Shown piece by piece: positions 11,830 to 23,269 of a stretch of 64,000 nucleotides of DNA (position 1 is the first letter of the stretch; each line of letters starts with the position of its first letter). Position numbers and translations under genes: made by a program. This DNA is from Micrasema longulum (lineage: Eukaryota > Arthropoda > Insecta > Trichoptera > Brachycentridae), in assembly GCA_022494885.1 (NCBI GenBank), contig JAGVSM010002364.1, positions 62,001 to 126,000 of the forward strand, in the 5' to 3' direction. Under the pieces are notes generated by a model that saw only the letters and a list, made by a program, of their open reading frames with translations, had not been told where the DNA came from and did not search any database.

Positions 11830-12100
11830 AATGAGTTCTATCTTCGTGCTTTCTCTTATTCATAGTGTTTGTTGCTGAATTAGCGGACATTCATTCTTCG
11901 CGTAGAAAAAAAAAATCATAATAATATCCAGCGTTGTTTTACAAATTTTACTTTCCAAATCCGGTGTGAAAAGGTCCATTTCATGATAACAAAAAATACG
12001 AATTCATAATTTTAAAAAATAAGAGAGATATATCAAGTCTAGTATCCTATGTCCACTGGTGTGACGTCACAGTCACACAAGAGTTAATACAACTGAATAA
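11830..12100 (-). repeat. Family E repeat, minus copy
   Basis: Reverse complement of the family E core: TTCTTCGCGTAG, AAATTTTACTTTCCAAATCC, GGTGTGAAAAGG and CACTGGTGTGACGTCACA match copies at 1,835 and 19,380. It lies next to a minus-strand ORF of 96 codons (11,600-11,890) with no recognisable domain. Unlike the other copies it has no family A segment attached. Confidence 0.65.
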
Positions 12101-12104
12101 AGCC

Positions 12105-12835
12105 AAAAACTTCAAAGAACGATTATTTTTCTTTTCAAAGTTAAAACTCCATTAATAAAATAACTTTATCATATTTTGAACGCACTCAGATTACGAAGTT
12201 GATAATTACCACGCAGATTTTCAATATTAGCTCAAAAATGTTTCTTGCGTTATTTATTTTTTAAATCGGATGATTTAAGAGATCCCGTGTATTTTTTACC
12301 TTGTCCAAAACTGTCCCTGTCCGAAGTTTTCCTCTTTTCCTCTATCATTTTTTGATCTGATAAATGTTTTCGTAACTTTATTGTTAACTTGCTTAACAGA
12401 GACTGAGGCAATAAATTATGCTGAATAACTTCTAAGTTAACACGTGGAAACAGAATATTGTCCTTATCTCCAAGTAGATGTTCAAATTCAGCAGAAGGGA
12501 GAAGTCGTTCTCTCAATTTTTACAAAGTTCTTATTAAAATTTCTCCAGCATCTCTGATCTCTAACAAAACTTTCGATCGGCGTCGTTGGAAGATGATTTG
12601 TGGCTTTCAATTACTTTTAATCATGATGAAAAAAAGAAAACCGTTCGTGTAATATCGCGGTTACAGCGTTGCTGTAAAATCTAGAAAAAGGATCAATATG
12701 ATATATTCGCTTCTAGAATGAAAAAGATATCTGAAAGTTTGTATTTCTGAGTCTTAGTAATCTTCCATTGAAAAAAATAGTTTATTTAATATAAGTAAAT
12801 AATTGGATATAACCTTTTCCATATATATTAACTTT
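12105..12835. other. No supported gene; one unassigned ORF
   Basis: A minus-strand ORF of 88 codons (12,250-12,516) has a charged, lysine-rich C-terminal half and a plausible protein-like composition. I recognise no motif, no neighbouring element boundary and no splice signals that would make it a real exon. Sequence upstream on that strand is broken by stops. Confidence 0.3.
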
Positions 12836-12838
12836 TCT

Positions 12839-12875
12839 GTGTCTACCGGTTTTGAGACCCGTCTCTTCGTCAGGA
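12839..12875 (-). ncRNA. Hammerhead ribozyme-like motif, degraded
   Basis: On the minus strand, 12,873-12,867 gives CUGACGA, fitting the hammerhead core CUGANGA. It is followed by a stem II hairpin (GAGAC, GG, GUCUC), then AAAAC in place of GAAAC, a two-base loop CG and GUA. This is the same layout as the better copy at 45,081-45,127. Stem I barely pairs here and the G of GAAA is lost, so activity is unlikely. Such minimal type I motifs with a tiny stem III are known from Penelope-like elements. Confidence 0.55.
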
Positions 12876-13139
12876 AAATAATTACACTTATATGCTTATT
12901 TCACTATACTGATAAGATATAAAACCGAGGTGCTGATAATTTACGTGCTTTAAGTAGCTTTAACAAACGTAAAATCATTACATTTTTATTATTTTTAATT
13001 TGGAAGAGAAATGATTCAAATAATGTAGAGAGGGAGGAGCTTAAATTACTAGGTAAAGGGAGACCATTTTAATGTATGCTTTAAAAGGCTAATTATTGAT
13101 TAAACGGACATTATTTGTCAAAATCTTTCTAGTGTGACA

Positions 13140-13245
13140 TGTTTCAATATTATAAATTTTATATTTAAAGCACTAACATTGTGGTTGTTTATTATATTTT
13201 AAAAAATAAAACAACTTTGTTTTTAGCCACTATTTTTTTTTCCTA
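13140..13245 (+). repeat. Family C palindromic repeat, copy 2
   Basis: AAAGCACTAACATTGTGGTTG, AAAACAACTTTGTTTTT and GCCACTATTTTT match 46,665-46,750. The second arm found at 46,763-46,788 may survive as TAGTGGTTAAAAACA at about 13,525. Confidence 0.65.
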
Positions 13246-13249
13246 CCAC

Positions 13250-14100
13250 CGGTTTCAAAACAAGCTCCAAAGCTTCTTAGTGAAGGCTTACGTAATTAAT
13301 GAATTCTTTCCCATTTTATTTTTATTGTGCTTACTAAATACTGTACGCGGCGCCAATAAATAGAGTTTTTTTTCCTCCTAAAAGGGTGGTAATTTAATAT
13401 GATTAATTTCGAAGCTAGACAGGAGTGAAAAAAAATAATCGTTCATTTGGTTATTTATTTTTTATTATGAATCGCTTTTTTTATTTCCATATAAAAAATA
13501 TTTTAAAAAAAAAATTTTTTTTAAATAGTGGTTAAAAACATTTTTTTTTAATTTAATTTATTATACTTCAAATTTTTTTTTTTTTTTCTTCATTATTTGT
13601 ACTCATGTGTCGTTATTCAAGTAATTATTAAAATAAATAGGGTGATTTGATTTTTGTAGCTAGAGGTGCTACGTAAAAGTATGAGGACCTAGAAGACATC
13701 GTAACTGTAATAAGTCATAAATACTTATCGTTTGAGGTAGTTTAATACATGGTGAAAATAGTAAAGGTAATTGTTGAAATAATACACAAAATTCCGAACG
13801 CTCACAAAGTGGAACGAAAGATCTGTTCTTAGAGCAAATTCGGAGAAGTTCCTTAACAAAGCCACAGCTGATAATCCCACCAGATTCTCAAACTATAGTC
13901 AGAGAAATTAGAAAGAACTTACCTTTTGCAATTTTTTACCTTGTACATATACGCAAGGCAAAAAATAAGTAATTCCTTTATAAAAAAAAGGGTGATTTGC
14001 GAATTGAGAAAAGTTTTTGTGGAGACAATATCAATAATTATTCAAACATACATCTACAAAAAAAACGTGTGAACTTTAATAATTTATAGTCTGTGAAGGC
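13250..14100. other. No gene seen
   Basis: Dominated by long A and T runs around 13,490-13,600. A 60-codon ORF at 13,181-13,363 overlaps the family C repeat and is not a gene candidate. Confidence 0.45.
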
Positions 14101-14104
14101 AAAG

Positions 14105-14600
14105 TCTTGTGTCCGGGTAAATAGAACCAGAAAGATATATAATAAGAACCGTTGACGAGTGTTTTTGACTCAATGGCTACCTTGGGTAAAAATCTTGTTA
14201 AAGGAAATCGAGTGAAAAAAGTCCACCTAAAGTAAAGTGGTTAGCACGCTCGCTTATCATGCTTAAAGTCCTAGATACTATGAGAGAAGTAATTACATAT
14301 TTGATTAAAAGACCGTTTAACACTCCAACATAAATCATCCCTTCTGAACTCTCAACTAAAACGTAAGATCGATCACCTTTACTTATCATTACAAGTGATC
14401 GAGATATGCTAAATTGTTTCAGTGTGGTGCTCTTAACACCCCTGGATGCAGAATAAAAACTGAAATAAAACCTCCATTTATAACATGTTTAACACTGAAA
14501 TATTTCACGGTCCTTGGACTGTCAACAAAAACGAAAGACTGATCACCTTAACTTCACAATACCCATGATTAAGACACACTGCATTGTTTCACAAATTATT
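14105..14600 (+). mobile_element. SINE-2 copy with duplicated tail
   Basis: Head AGAACCGTTGACGAGTGTTTTTG and CAATGGCTAC (about 14,145-14,175) are followed by a tRNA-like A-box region GTGGTTAGCACGCTCGCTTA. Then come two similar tail segments: GATCGATCACCTTTACTT...GATCGAGATATGCT (14,367-14,412) and GACTGATCACCTTAACTTCACAA...GACACACTGC (14,537-14,583). The doubled tail suggests an internal tandem duplication or two copies inserted together. Confidence 0.6.
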
Positions 14601-15169
14601 ACTATCAATTCTCCACATCAAAGGTTTACTTTTTTAATCATATTTTCTTATAAAATCAGCTAACAAGTCACTATATTTTTTTATGGAAATCAACCCCAAG
14701 TAAAAAATAATATTTTACAATCTATTTTATTTTAAATTTTTCGTCGGTTGAATAATTTTACCGTAAAATCCATCAAGTGGGTTAAACCATTGTACATTTG
14801 AAGTGCCTTTAATGAACCCTATTAACCGGCATGAAATTCATACGTGAACCAAATTCTGTGGAAAATCAACGAATGTTTTGGCTCTTAGTACATTACATCA
14901 CTAATTTACTGCCCTTTGTCACGAAATGCGCATTTTTTAACGAATCGCCATTTGCATTAAAACCACAAAAAGGACAACGTAATTATTTAAATTTGTTGTG
15001 AATCTGTACTAATATATTAAATTGTATATTTAGTAAAAAAAAAAAACATTTTTTTACGGAAACGTAAATTGCTTTGTTATTTATTAAAACACATTAAAAA
15101 TTTACATAAAAATTAGCAAATAATAATGTTTGCTTATTTTTTTAAACAGTTTTTTGTAATTTATAAATT

Positions 15170-15230
15170 AAAAATAATGCTCCCGCACTGGAGTGTCCCG
15201 TACCGAGAGAAACATTTACCGTAATTTATG
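15170..15230 (-). mobile_element. LINE 3' UTR fragment (GGACACCCCAGTG type)
   Basis: GCTCCCGCACTGGAGTGTCCCGTACCGAG matches CCTCACTGGGGTGTCCCGTGCC at 40,208 and CCTCACTGGGGTTTTCCGTGCC at 16,947. At 40.2 kb the same word terminates a LINE whose C-terminal coding remnant is readable on the minus strand, which identifies this short stretch. Confidence 0.55.
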
Positions 15231-15234
15231 AAGA

Positions 15235-15610
15235 AAAAAAAAGAAATATTGACGACTTATTTTTATTATTTTTATTTAGTGAATGGAAAAGTAATTTATT
15301 TACTCGTATAATATGATGTACACAAAGTAATGCGTGTTTTTCAGCAGGTCATTTAAAATAATTGATATTTGTTTTATATTATAAGATAAGCTATTTTTTG
15401 TTTCTTACACCATTTTCTGAAAAGGACCTTAATTATATTGTTATGGTTATTGTTACAATCAATACAGTGTAAAATTTTTGCAAACCAAGTTTTGTAAAGT
15501 TTCTATTCAAATTAAACGTTAAATTGACATTTTTCAATAATAAATTATAATATATGATTAATTTATTTCATATTTTTGTTTAGAATCACCTTAAGGAACA
15601 GAATGATTAT
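15235..15610. other. No gene seen
   Basis: A+T-rich sequence without repeats or coding potential that I can recognise. Confidence 0.4.
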
Positions 15611-15614
15611 TAAT

Positions 15615-15775
15615 TAGCTTGCGGTTTTGTGATATCGTAGACTCACAAATCAAAAGTTTGAGGTTCGCAACTCGCTTCACCACAAATTGATTCCCATTTT
15701 CTAGTATTGAGTTATTCACATCTCACTGAAAACGGCAACCAAAATTGAAATATTTGTGTAAATCCCAAGAATCTA
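15615..15775 (+). mobile_element. SINE-1 copy
   Basis: A tRNA-derived head (TTTGTGATATCGTAGACTCA, then the B-box-like GAGGTTCGCAACTC) is followed by the family body: TTGATTCCCATTTTCTAGTA, TTGAGTTATTCACA and AAAATTGAAATATTTGTGTAAAT. Seven copies of this layout are visible in the window, about 150-165 bp each. Confidence 0.75.
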
Positions 15776-15779
15776 ATTG

Positions 15780-16885
15780 TTTATTTTTTGTTTTTAATTA
15801 CCAAGATATTTTTTAATTAAATTTTTTGAGAAAGCCAAAAATGTCACCTTTTCTGCCATTGATAAAAAAACTTTATTTCTTAAATGAAGAAATTGCAAAT
15901 TACATGTAAGTAAATGTTTGTAGAAAATAATCGTGACTAAGATTCTGAGTAAATAATAATAAAACTGTAACTATTTTAATGAAGCCAAAAAATATATGGT
16001 CAATAAAAACAGTTATTATTCTAATGAGCATTATGCATATAATATGTGAAGTAAATACTTAGATACGAGGTGTTTGTAATAGTGCTAGAGGCGTTCATAA
16101 AACGATCTCATTGCGTGTCTAACGCCGGCCGTTAAACGAGCTTTCGCTACATAACGGAAGGCTTTGAAGGTTTCGTTTTATATAACGGATCCGCGATAAG
16201 TCTTTTTGCGATTACCGGGACGCCACGGCAGTCTCTCAGATGGGGAAATTTATATTTTAAGACGAGTTTTGCACGAAATATTGACATGATTATAGAAAGT
16301 TAGTTATAGGAAAAGTTTGAAAAATGGATACATTGTAAAATGTGATGCGGAATTTTTATGAGAACGCCTGTTATACTCTTGATTAGTTTGGAAAAGTTGG
16401 GAGCATTTCAGCTTGGTTTGAATGTGTAATATAAAGTTCGATTTTACATAAACTTTACGTATCCTTTCAGATTCCAAATACATTATTGTAAATTTTTCTA
16501 CCAAAACCACAGCTCAAAACATCTATTAGGCTGAAATTTTAAATCGTTTTCTAAACGTCATTACTTCAAGACTTGATAGTTAGCGTTATGAATTATGAAC
16601 AGCACGTCGTTCATCCTATGAAAATAGTAACAACAAAAAAACAGAATCCCCAGAAGAACCTAAAAATTTAAATAATAATGTGAGTTTAAACCATGTTTTC
16701 TTTATTTTAGTTTTTTATTTTATCATTTTAAGCAATGCGAATGTGTCATATTCAGATTTGCCTTAAAAATATACGGAATACTTATTTTTAACTTAAAATC
16801 AGTCATGAATTTTTAAATAACCATTTTTGTACTAAAAACTTTAATTTGTTAGAACTTAAGGATATGAGAAAAATTGTTATTTTAT
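15780..16885. other. No gene seen; G+C-richer patch at 16,080-16,240
   Basis: The patch contains TAACGCCGGCCGTTAAACGAG, TACATAACGGAAGGC and GATTACCGGGACGCCACGG. It lacks an ORF and is not shared with other parts of the window. It could be a promoter-proximal or conserved non-coding segment, but nothing proves that. Confidence 0.3.
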
Positions 16886-16889
16886 TTTT

Positions 16890-17000
16890 ATTTATTTATT
16901 CATATTTTTCACTTACAAACTATGATTAATAATAAAAATTATGTGACCTCACTGGGGTTTTCCGTGCCGAGGAGACTTGACAATTTAGTTTTTTGAAATT
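16890..17000 (-). mobile_element. LINE 3' UTR fragment (GGACACCCCAGTG type)
   Basis: A (TTTA)n tail and CCTCACTGGGGTTTTCCGTGCCGAGGAGAC resemble the 3' end at 40,195-40,250. No coding remnant follows on the minus strand before the plus-oriented LINE at 17,150 begins. Confidence 0.5.
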
Positions 17001-17149
17001 ACATTTGAGAATAAACAAAGAAGACTAACTTAAAAAACAAACATAATCAACTAATATTCAGACCGTTTTAAAAACAAGGTATTTATGTACACCTATAGAT
17101 CTTTTAGACCTTATAGACCTTTTAAATTTTATTTAAAATTGTAAATTCA

Positions 17150-17745
17150 ATATGGGATTGCCCTGAACTATTATCTCTCATCAACTTCAGGGTGCTCGGA
17201 AGAATGACTAGACAGGTGCTACCGTTTTGTAGCAACAATTCACGGACAGTGTATACTTGTAATGCCGTATTAAACAGACTTCATGAACTCGGCTATAGTT
17301 ATTCCCACTTATCTGATTTATTTAGTGTAGGGTATTGTTCCTATAGAACAAACCTTTTGAACTTTTTCAAAGATGGTGGATGGTAATTATTTTTATTTAT
17401 TTATGCATTTCATAATACAAACAGTGTTTTTTTTACTTTGCCCAGCTGTATGAAATAGTATTTATGATTTTCTTGTTGTATTACTTGAAAATTTTATATT
17501 ATTTAATGTTTTTTTTACATTTATTCTTAAATTGTTTAAACTTTCTTCTGAATATGCTGTATAATTTTGAGGTAAATATTTTTAAATATAAATTTTGTAT
17601 AATTTTTAGATATATTTTTTTTGTAAATCTTGGGTATAAGGAAATTTATGTTTAAAAAATACAAATATGAAGCCAAATATGTTGGTATTATAAATTTTTA
17701 TAAAAGGCAGATTTGCCGTTTATGTAAATAAAATAAAATAAAAAT
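17150..17745 (+). pseudogene. LINE ORF2 C-terminus and 3' UTR
   Basis: The frame ending at 17,386 reads CSNNSRTVYTCNAVLNRL, then LSDLFSVGYCSYRTNLLNFF. This is the terminal motif of LINE ORF2 proteins that pair a zinc-knuckle-like region with an LxDLFxxxYxxFRxxLxxFF tail. A second copy of the same peptide end is readable at 55,790-55,995. The 3' UTR runs to a small hairpin (GGCAGATTTGCC) and an (AAATA)n-type tail ending near 17,745, where the insertion stops. The copy is strongly 5'-truncated. Confidence 0.7.
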
Positions 17746-17749
17746 TCTT

Positions 17750-18910
17750 TTTAAAAAAAAAACTTGATTATCATAAATTAAAAAGGTAAAATATAACTCT
17801 GTTTGAGAATTGCAACGTTTAAATAAGTGTGTTATAAATCAGTTTAATGATTGAATCGTTCAGCATAGATTTGCTAACTTTTTGCACAATTTATTATGTA
17901 ATTATATTTATCTTCAAAACAAAATTTCCTAAATTATGACTTTTTTATCGGAAAAAGGACGTTTATTTCTTAATTCTATGATGTACTACAAAATACTTAA
18001 CTCAGATGAATTTAGCAAGGTTTGATCGTGAACATAGAAATAATAATTTTACAATTTCTGGCCCAATCAATCGTTCATTAAAGTTTAAGCAAGTAAATCA
18101 CTGATAAATTGCGTTATAAAAAAACCTTTGAAATGTTAAATAATAATAAAATGTAAAGTAAAATTCTGGTATATTTTTATCATATCAGATCGAATCAGAA
18201 TCGAAAGATTCTGAATATTATTTTCACATTGAGCTCCGTAACATCGATAAATCGAAATGAATCCTCATTTATTCATGAAATTATCATAAGAATCGATTAC
18301 TTTTGTTACGAGTCTGACTTGAGAACACAATCGCCCTTCGAATTTCACTTATGTCCTTTGAATTACAATGCCGAAACTACTAGACGAATAATTTCGCGTT
18401 TGGTGGAGAATTTTTATGACCCAGAAAATTACTGAAGTTTTCGCGTTTTCTTTGCAAAAGAGACAAAATGCGGATACTAGTAATGTATTAATAAAAATGT
18501 AGATACTATATTGTTCGTCGGGTAGAACAATGACGCAAGTGCAAAAAACATGAAAATGAGAATAACATTTTACGGAAAAAAATACGTTTTTGCTGTCGTA
18601 TTATTTATTCTTAACCGTTTAATGACCGGTGAAGCATATTGTCCACATAAACTAAAATCTGAAATTGAAACTGTAAAAAAATCAGTTTTTTCTTCATTAT
18701 TTTTTCCAGTAATTGTATAAAAAAACATCTATAAAAATATGTTTTTATTTAGAATCAGAAAAAATGGACATTAAAGGGTTAAGAATCTAGACTTGTGCAA
18801 CTTTTTATAAAAACCTTCAGTCTACTTAATAAAATTTGCAGACGTTTGATTTATAATTGAGTTTGTAACTTAAATGGAGTTCCTCAAAGTAAGCGCCAAT
18901 TCTTTAACTA
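17750..18910. other. No supported gene
   Basis: An ORF at 18,229-18,435 (68 codons) has balanced composition but no recognised motif and no plausible splice context. The rest is A+T-rich and unique within the window. Confidence 0.4.
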
Positions 18911-18914
18911 AATA

Positions 18915-19275
18915 AATATCAACAATGTTTTGAGTATGTCCAAATGTTTGTAGGTAAGCTTTGTTTTCTGGCGTTGGCATTGCCTAGTAGTCGAATTTGT
19001 TCAGTCCGATGAACCTCATCCACGTGATAAAGATTTCAGCTCCTTTACTTCACAAAAGTCAATAAATGTAAGAGTTGGGAGAATGTGAATGTTTAAACAT
19101 AGGCAAGCGTAATGTATAAGCTAGGTAAAATATAATGCAACTATTATAAAAAAAACCGAGTGTAAAGTGGCCACTTAAACCAGCCAATGATAGGTCATGA
19201 GCTATGTAAATTTATTGACATCCGTGTTCTCTTCTCAAAAATATTTTCCTTCTCTGTTGCGACCAATTTAAATAT
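18915..19275 (-). repeat. Family A repeat, minus copy heading an A/E composite
   Basis: Begins CAACAATGTTTTGAGTATGTCC and runs through GCATTGCCTAGTAG, CACGTGATAAAG, CACAAAAGTCAATAAATG and GTGTAAAGTGGCCACTT to CTCTTCTCAAAAATATTTTCC. Layout and order match 1,480-1,830, and family E follows after about 100 bp of unmatched sequence. Confidence 0.85.
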
Positions 19276-19379
19276 TTTAAGAATAATTAGTGATTAAAAT
19301 TCTATTTTTTGGCCATCTGTTCTCGAGGCAAGGGAGTGAATTCTCGGGCACGGAGAATTAAGTTGCGAATTTAATTTAG

Positions 19380-19805
19380 AAATATAAATGTATCTAAAAT
19401 AAAACTGATGCCCTATTGGCCTATTAGGTAAATTAATCGTTGGTATATCGCTTGTTTCCTTTTAGACCTTAATTTATTCCTCTGGATACAAAAAAAATAA
19501 ATTATTCCCCGAGTATTAAAGGAATTTTTCGAAAAAAATTGGTATCTTAAATGTTTTTTTAAAACGGCTTTGATGCCACACCAGTCTTCATACGATATCT
19601 TTCTGATTCTTTAAAAATGACGATGATGTAATTTTTCACACTGGATTTGAAAAGTAAAATTTATATAACTGTGCTGGATTTTAATACAAAAAATATGTAT
19701 CCTTGTAACGCGAAGAATGCATGTGACGCCAATACAGCAAAAAATATAAACTAGAGAGAGCACGAAGAAAGAAAATACAACAATAAATACAGAAACTCTG
19801 TTACT
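19380..19805 (+). repeat. Family E repeat, copy 2
   Basis: Nearly collinear with 1,835-2,275 (ATCGCTTGTTTCCTTTTAGACC, GAGTATTAAAGGAATTTTTCG, ACCAGTCTTCATACGATA, GAATGCATGTGACGCCAATACAGC). A minus-strand ORF (19,611-19,856) shares the word IGVTCILR with the corresponding ORF at 1,948-2,223. Confidence 0.85.
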
Positions 19806-20099
19806 GTAAAATACTGTGAATTGGTAAATAGTTAAAAACAATATGAAATAAATCAAATCAGTGCATAATATTATAACAGAAACAGTTGTTAAAATACAAC
19901 TTCCTTCAACCTAAGTATACACTGTGTAATCAGCAACTATGAACTCCAACAACCTTGTAGATTATGGTCACAAAACACAGATGGTACCAGCTGACGTTCG
20001 CCTACTCAAAGCGCTCCACCTTGTTTTATTTGCATAAAGAAATTTCCTACATTCTGTATAGCTTCCTACTTCCATGTTACCCCGGTAGAAATTTATTTC

Positions 20100-20305
20100 T
20101 TTAATCATTATCATCATTCTATGTCTAGTCCTAAGTTTCTACGTGTGGTTTCCACAAAGAGCCTCTAGGCCTCTCTATTAGCTGCCAGCTCTTATGCATT
20201 CTCCCGCGTCAAGTTTACAACGCGTAGTTCTTATATGAGAGCATCGAGAACCTAATGTTTTCTTAAGTAGACAACCGTAATCTAATCTATCAAGTGTCAT
20301 CCGCC
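20100..20305 (-). pseudogene. Possible RTE-type LINE tail
   Basis: On the minus strand a stretch reads NREA, stop, RLFVETTRRNLGLDIE, then stop codons made of a (ATGAT)-like tail. It resembles the end of some LINE ORF2 proteins, where an xDRxxWRxxV helix closes the protein and a short tandem tail follows. Only about 30 residues are readable and one stop interrupts them, so this is tentative. Confidence 0.35.
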
Positions 20306-20919
20306 GCATATGACCAACCAAACGTATCTCTTCTATTTGAGTTGTCAACGGAATTTGTTTTCCCTTGTTTTTTTTTCTTTATTATTATCAGTGTCAAACA
20401 ACCGTACATCTAAAAAAATTCCAAAAACAAAACTCTCAAAACTAAGTATATTTTGGGCCCTACTGAGGTGTCACAATTCTCATCCATATAAGTGTTTAAG
20501 CAAACGTTATTAAGGTGGCATTCATTAAAGTTAAAATAAAATACTTATCAATAGGTATTAATTAAAGCGGAAATGAAAAATGTATTATAAATGTGATCAT
20601 AGTCAACAAAAACTCAAAAACATTAACCACTAAAATCTATATTTTTTTTATCTATAAATCATATAACACAAAGTATAATACATTGAATTACATTCCCAGG
20701 AGTTACAATAATTCAATTCGGGACATTAATAATATGAACAATTTGAAAATAACACAAATTGAGAACAACAAAGGAACAAAGCAAGTTAAGCATCTTTATA
20801 ACTAAATACACAACAACAATATATACGCTTAAAACCTTTTCCTACACAAGCAGAATAAATAAATATATAAAAACGCTTTTAAGAATATAAAAAAAAGGAG
20901 TTCATCCACTAAGAGAGAT

Positions 20920-21095
20920 AAAGTCATTAACATCACATGCCATGCAGATGATGCTGTCATAGTGATGATGAGAACATATTCATCTCAGTTAGTAAACATC
21001 TGGATGCCTAAGAAATGTCGTATAGTACAATTAACACATGATTATTGGAAACATAATTCGGATATCCAAAACGTGTGTCAGACCAAATAATGGTG
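20920..21095 (+). pseudogene. RTE-type LINE reverse transcriptase fragment (HADD motif)
   Basis: A plus-strand frame from about 20,930 reads TCHADDAVIV, matching the YADDAVLI catalytic motif of RTE-like reverse transcriptases with H in place of Y. It continues into IWMPKKCRIVQ and DSxIQNVCQTK before a stop. The segment 20,998-21,095 is repeated, reversed, at 33,460-33,560, where more of the C-terminus survives. Heavily eroded and inactive. Confidence 0.6.
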
Positions 21096-21714
21096 TATAC
21101 AACAGAGGCGAGCATAGAAAGAGAGAAAATAAAAAAATACGAAAAACCAAGTAGAAAAACTAAATAGAAAAACTAAATAAACTAAATATTACTCTAGAAT
21201 TGATTGATTGCATATGTCCCTTATACTCGCGCACAGGAATTTTGGCCTTATTGTCGTGATACCAACGCTAAATTATGGTCATTTTTGTCTGTTGAAATAA
21301 AATGTTACAGTTGGCCACAGCTGACTGTTATATTAATTTTGTTTTCATTTTTTTGCGTACTTATTAACATTTTTTTATCGATATTAAATATTTCTGTAAA
21401 TTTCGTATGGTTTTTGTAGAATAATTATCAGAGATTATTCTTTATTACATTTAAATTACTCCGAATAACAATAAAAAAGTGAGGCTCAAAGGGATGACGT
21501 ATCTAATTGACAGAGATCCTTATCAACCTAAGTGCAAAAACTAAAACCTGTAGGGCAAATAAAACGAGGCCCAGAGGGAGGATTACATGAAATCCAAAAG
21601 GCTGAATTCTCTAGCATGTAACAGTTGACTATAGCCGACTGGTGTCTGCTAGTTATTAATTAATCTTATTAGTTAAATTCACAAAATACATTTTTTGTGG
21701 GTACATTAAAATAT

Positions 21715-22165
21715 ATATAGGGAAGGTTAGGGCAATATGGTTACGGGCAAGATGGTTACGGGCAAGATTGTTTCGGTGGGCAAAACGGGTATTTCTTATA
21801 TGTAACTCTTAACGCAAAAGCGAGACAAAACATTTGCAAGGATTGTTAGCTTCCTCCCCGTGTAGACAAATAAGTCCACTTCGGCGTGCCGGGAGAGTGA
21901 TACATCTGCGCAGGAGCGTCTGCTTAGTTTCCAGCCCGAAAATAAAAACATTATAAAGATAAATACGCTGTATCATTATGATTTGTGTGATTTTTACTGT
22001 GCAGCAACAAATATGCAAAGAATGCTTTGTTTGTGTGTTAAGTTTAACGCGTTTAATTAACTGAGAAAAGGTTACAATTTGTGAAATATTCTTCAATGAC
22101 TTAAATTCGGGTTTTGTTTTTGGGTACCCGTTTTGCCTTCCTCCTACGGGAAAAATGGGTTTTTC
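21715..22165. mobile_element. DNA element with GGCAAAACGGGTA inverted repeats
   Basis: GGCAAAACGGGTA at 21,779-21,791 is repeated exactly in reverse at 22,125-22,137. Outside the left copy are two adjacent 15-bp units (ATGGTTACGGGCAAG at 21,737-21,751 and 21,752-21,766) and related GGGCAA words. The interior holds a 121-codon minus-strand ORF with no recognised domain. The layout suggests a non-autonomous terminal-inverted-repeat element, but the outer boundaries and target duplication are not clear. Confidence 0.45.
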
Positions 22166-22199
22166 ACAAAGCACATAAAAAGTGTGTTACTTAAAAATG

Positions 22200-23265
22200 A
22201 TGATTCCCAATTTTCCTAATCATATAGATTTTGGTCAGTGAAGAAGCATTGTTAATTTGTGATTTTTTAATAATTTTTTTGAAAACTTTTCATGAGTTTT
22301 TAATTAACAAATGTGAAATGACTCGTCTTGTCCTACCTTGTCTTACTTTAATTAAAAAGTAAAGAATCCAAATCTGTTGAAAAATGGCTTGTAGTGAAAC
22401 TTCGGTTTTTAAGCATATCGGATACTTCAGAAATTTCATTTAAACACATAAATAAACAAATGCTCAATGTATCTACTGAAATAATAATTATCCTTGTGAA
22501 CTAAAATTATTTTTTTTCCGAGCCCATCAAAATTTAAAATTGACCTAGTTTCAAAATAAAAAAAATAATGACATCATATTTTGCAATCTTTCTACGGAAA
22601 CAGTTTTTCAGAGTCAAAAATGGTGACTTTTACAGCTTTAATTTAATTTTTTTATGAGATTTAAAAAATCTTAGTTGGAAATCTGTTATTTTATTATATT
22701 CCGCAAAAATGGCTTTAGCTGCTTCAATATTTTGCTCTCTCTTCAAATATTGCAATAGGGTTGCATTTCAGCTCTTCCCGTTGCACTCTGGCAGCATCCC
22801 CGTAACGAGAGTGCAGTAAAAAATGAGTGCTCCACTTTAGCGTGCATTTAAATTCGGCGCACTCATTTGACATACATACGGAACTGTTATGTGGACACTA
22901 TACTACCCTTAGTGAAAGGGGAAATTTACGACCAGTAAAATAGTAATATTCGTGCTTCTCTGTGACGTTGCACCAATATTAAATTTTGAACTCGGAAATC
23001 GGGGGTTGGAATTTACATTTTAAAGACAGGTTTAAATAGACACAGGAAAATTATAATGTATTTTTTATCTTAAAATAATATCTATCTTTATTTTTCTGGT
23101 ATTTTTTTACCTTTTTGTATTTGATCACTTGACGCGTCTCACATATTTGTGCATAAGTTTTGTTCAAAATATTTTTTTCTCGTAATTCGAAATTATTTTG
23201 AATTTTAAAAACGTTTTACAAATATGCTATTATTGTTGTGGGTAATTATAAAACTAACATCGGAT
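22200..23265. other. No gene seen
   Basis: A G+C-richer patch at 22,770-22,900 contains TTGCACTCTGGCAGC and CGAGAGTGCAGTAAAAAATGAGTGC, which can form small imperfect hairpins. No ORF or family match. Confidence 0.4.
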
Positions 23266-23269
23266 TCTT

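Noticed and set aside
18229..18435. ORF of 68 codons as a possible small gene
   Set aside because: No recognisable motif, no splice or promoter context, and base composition like its surroundings.
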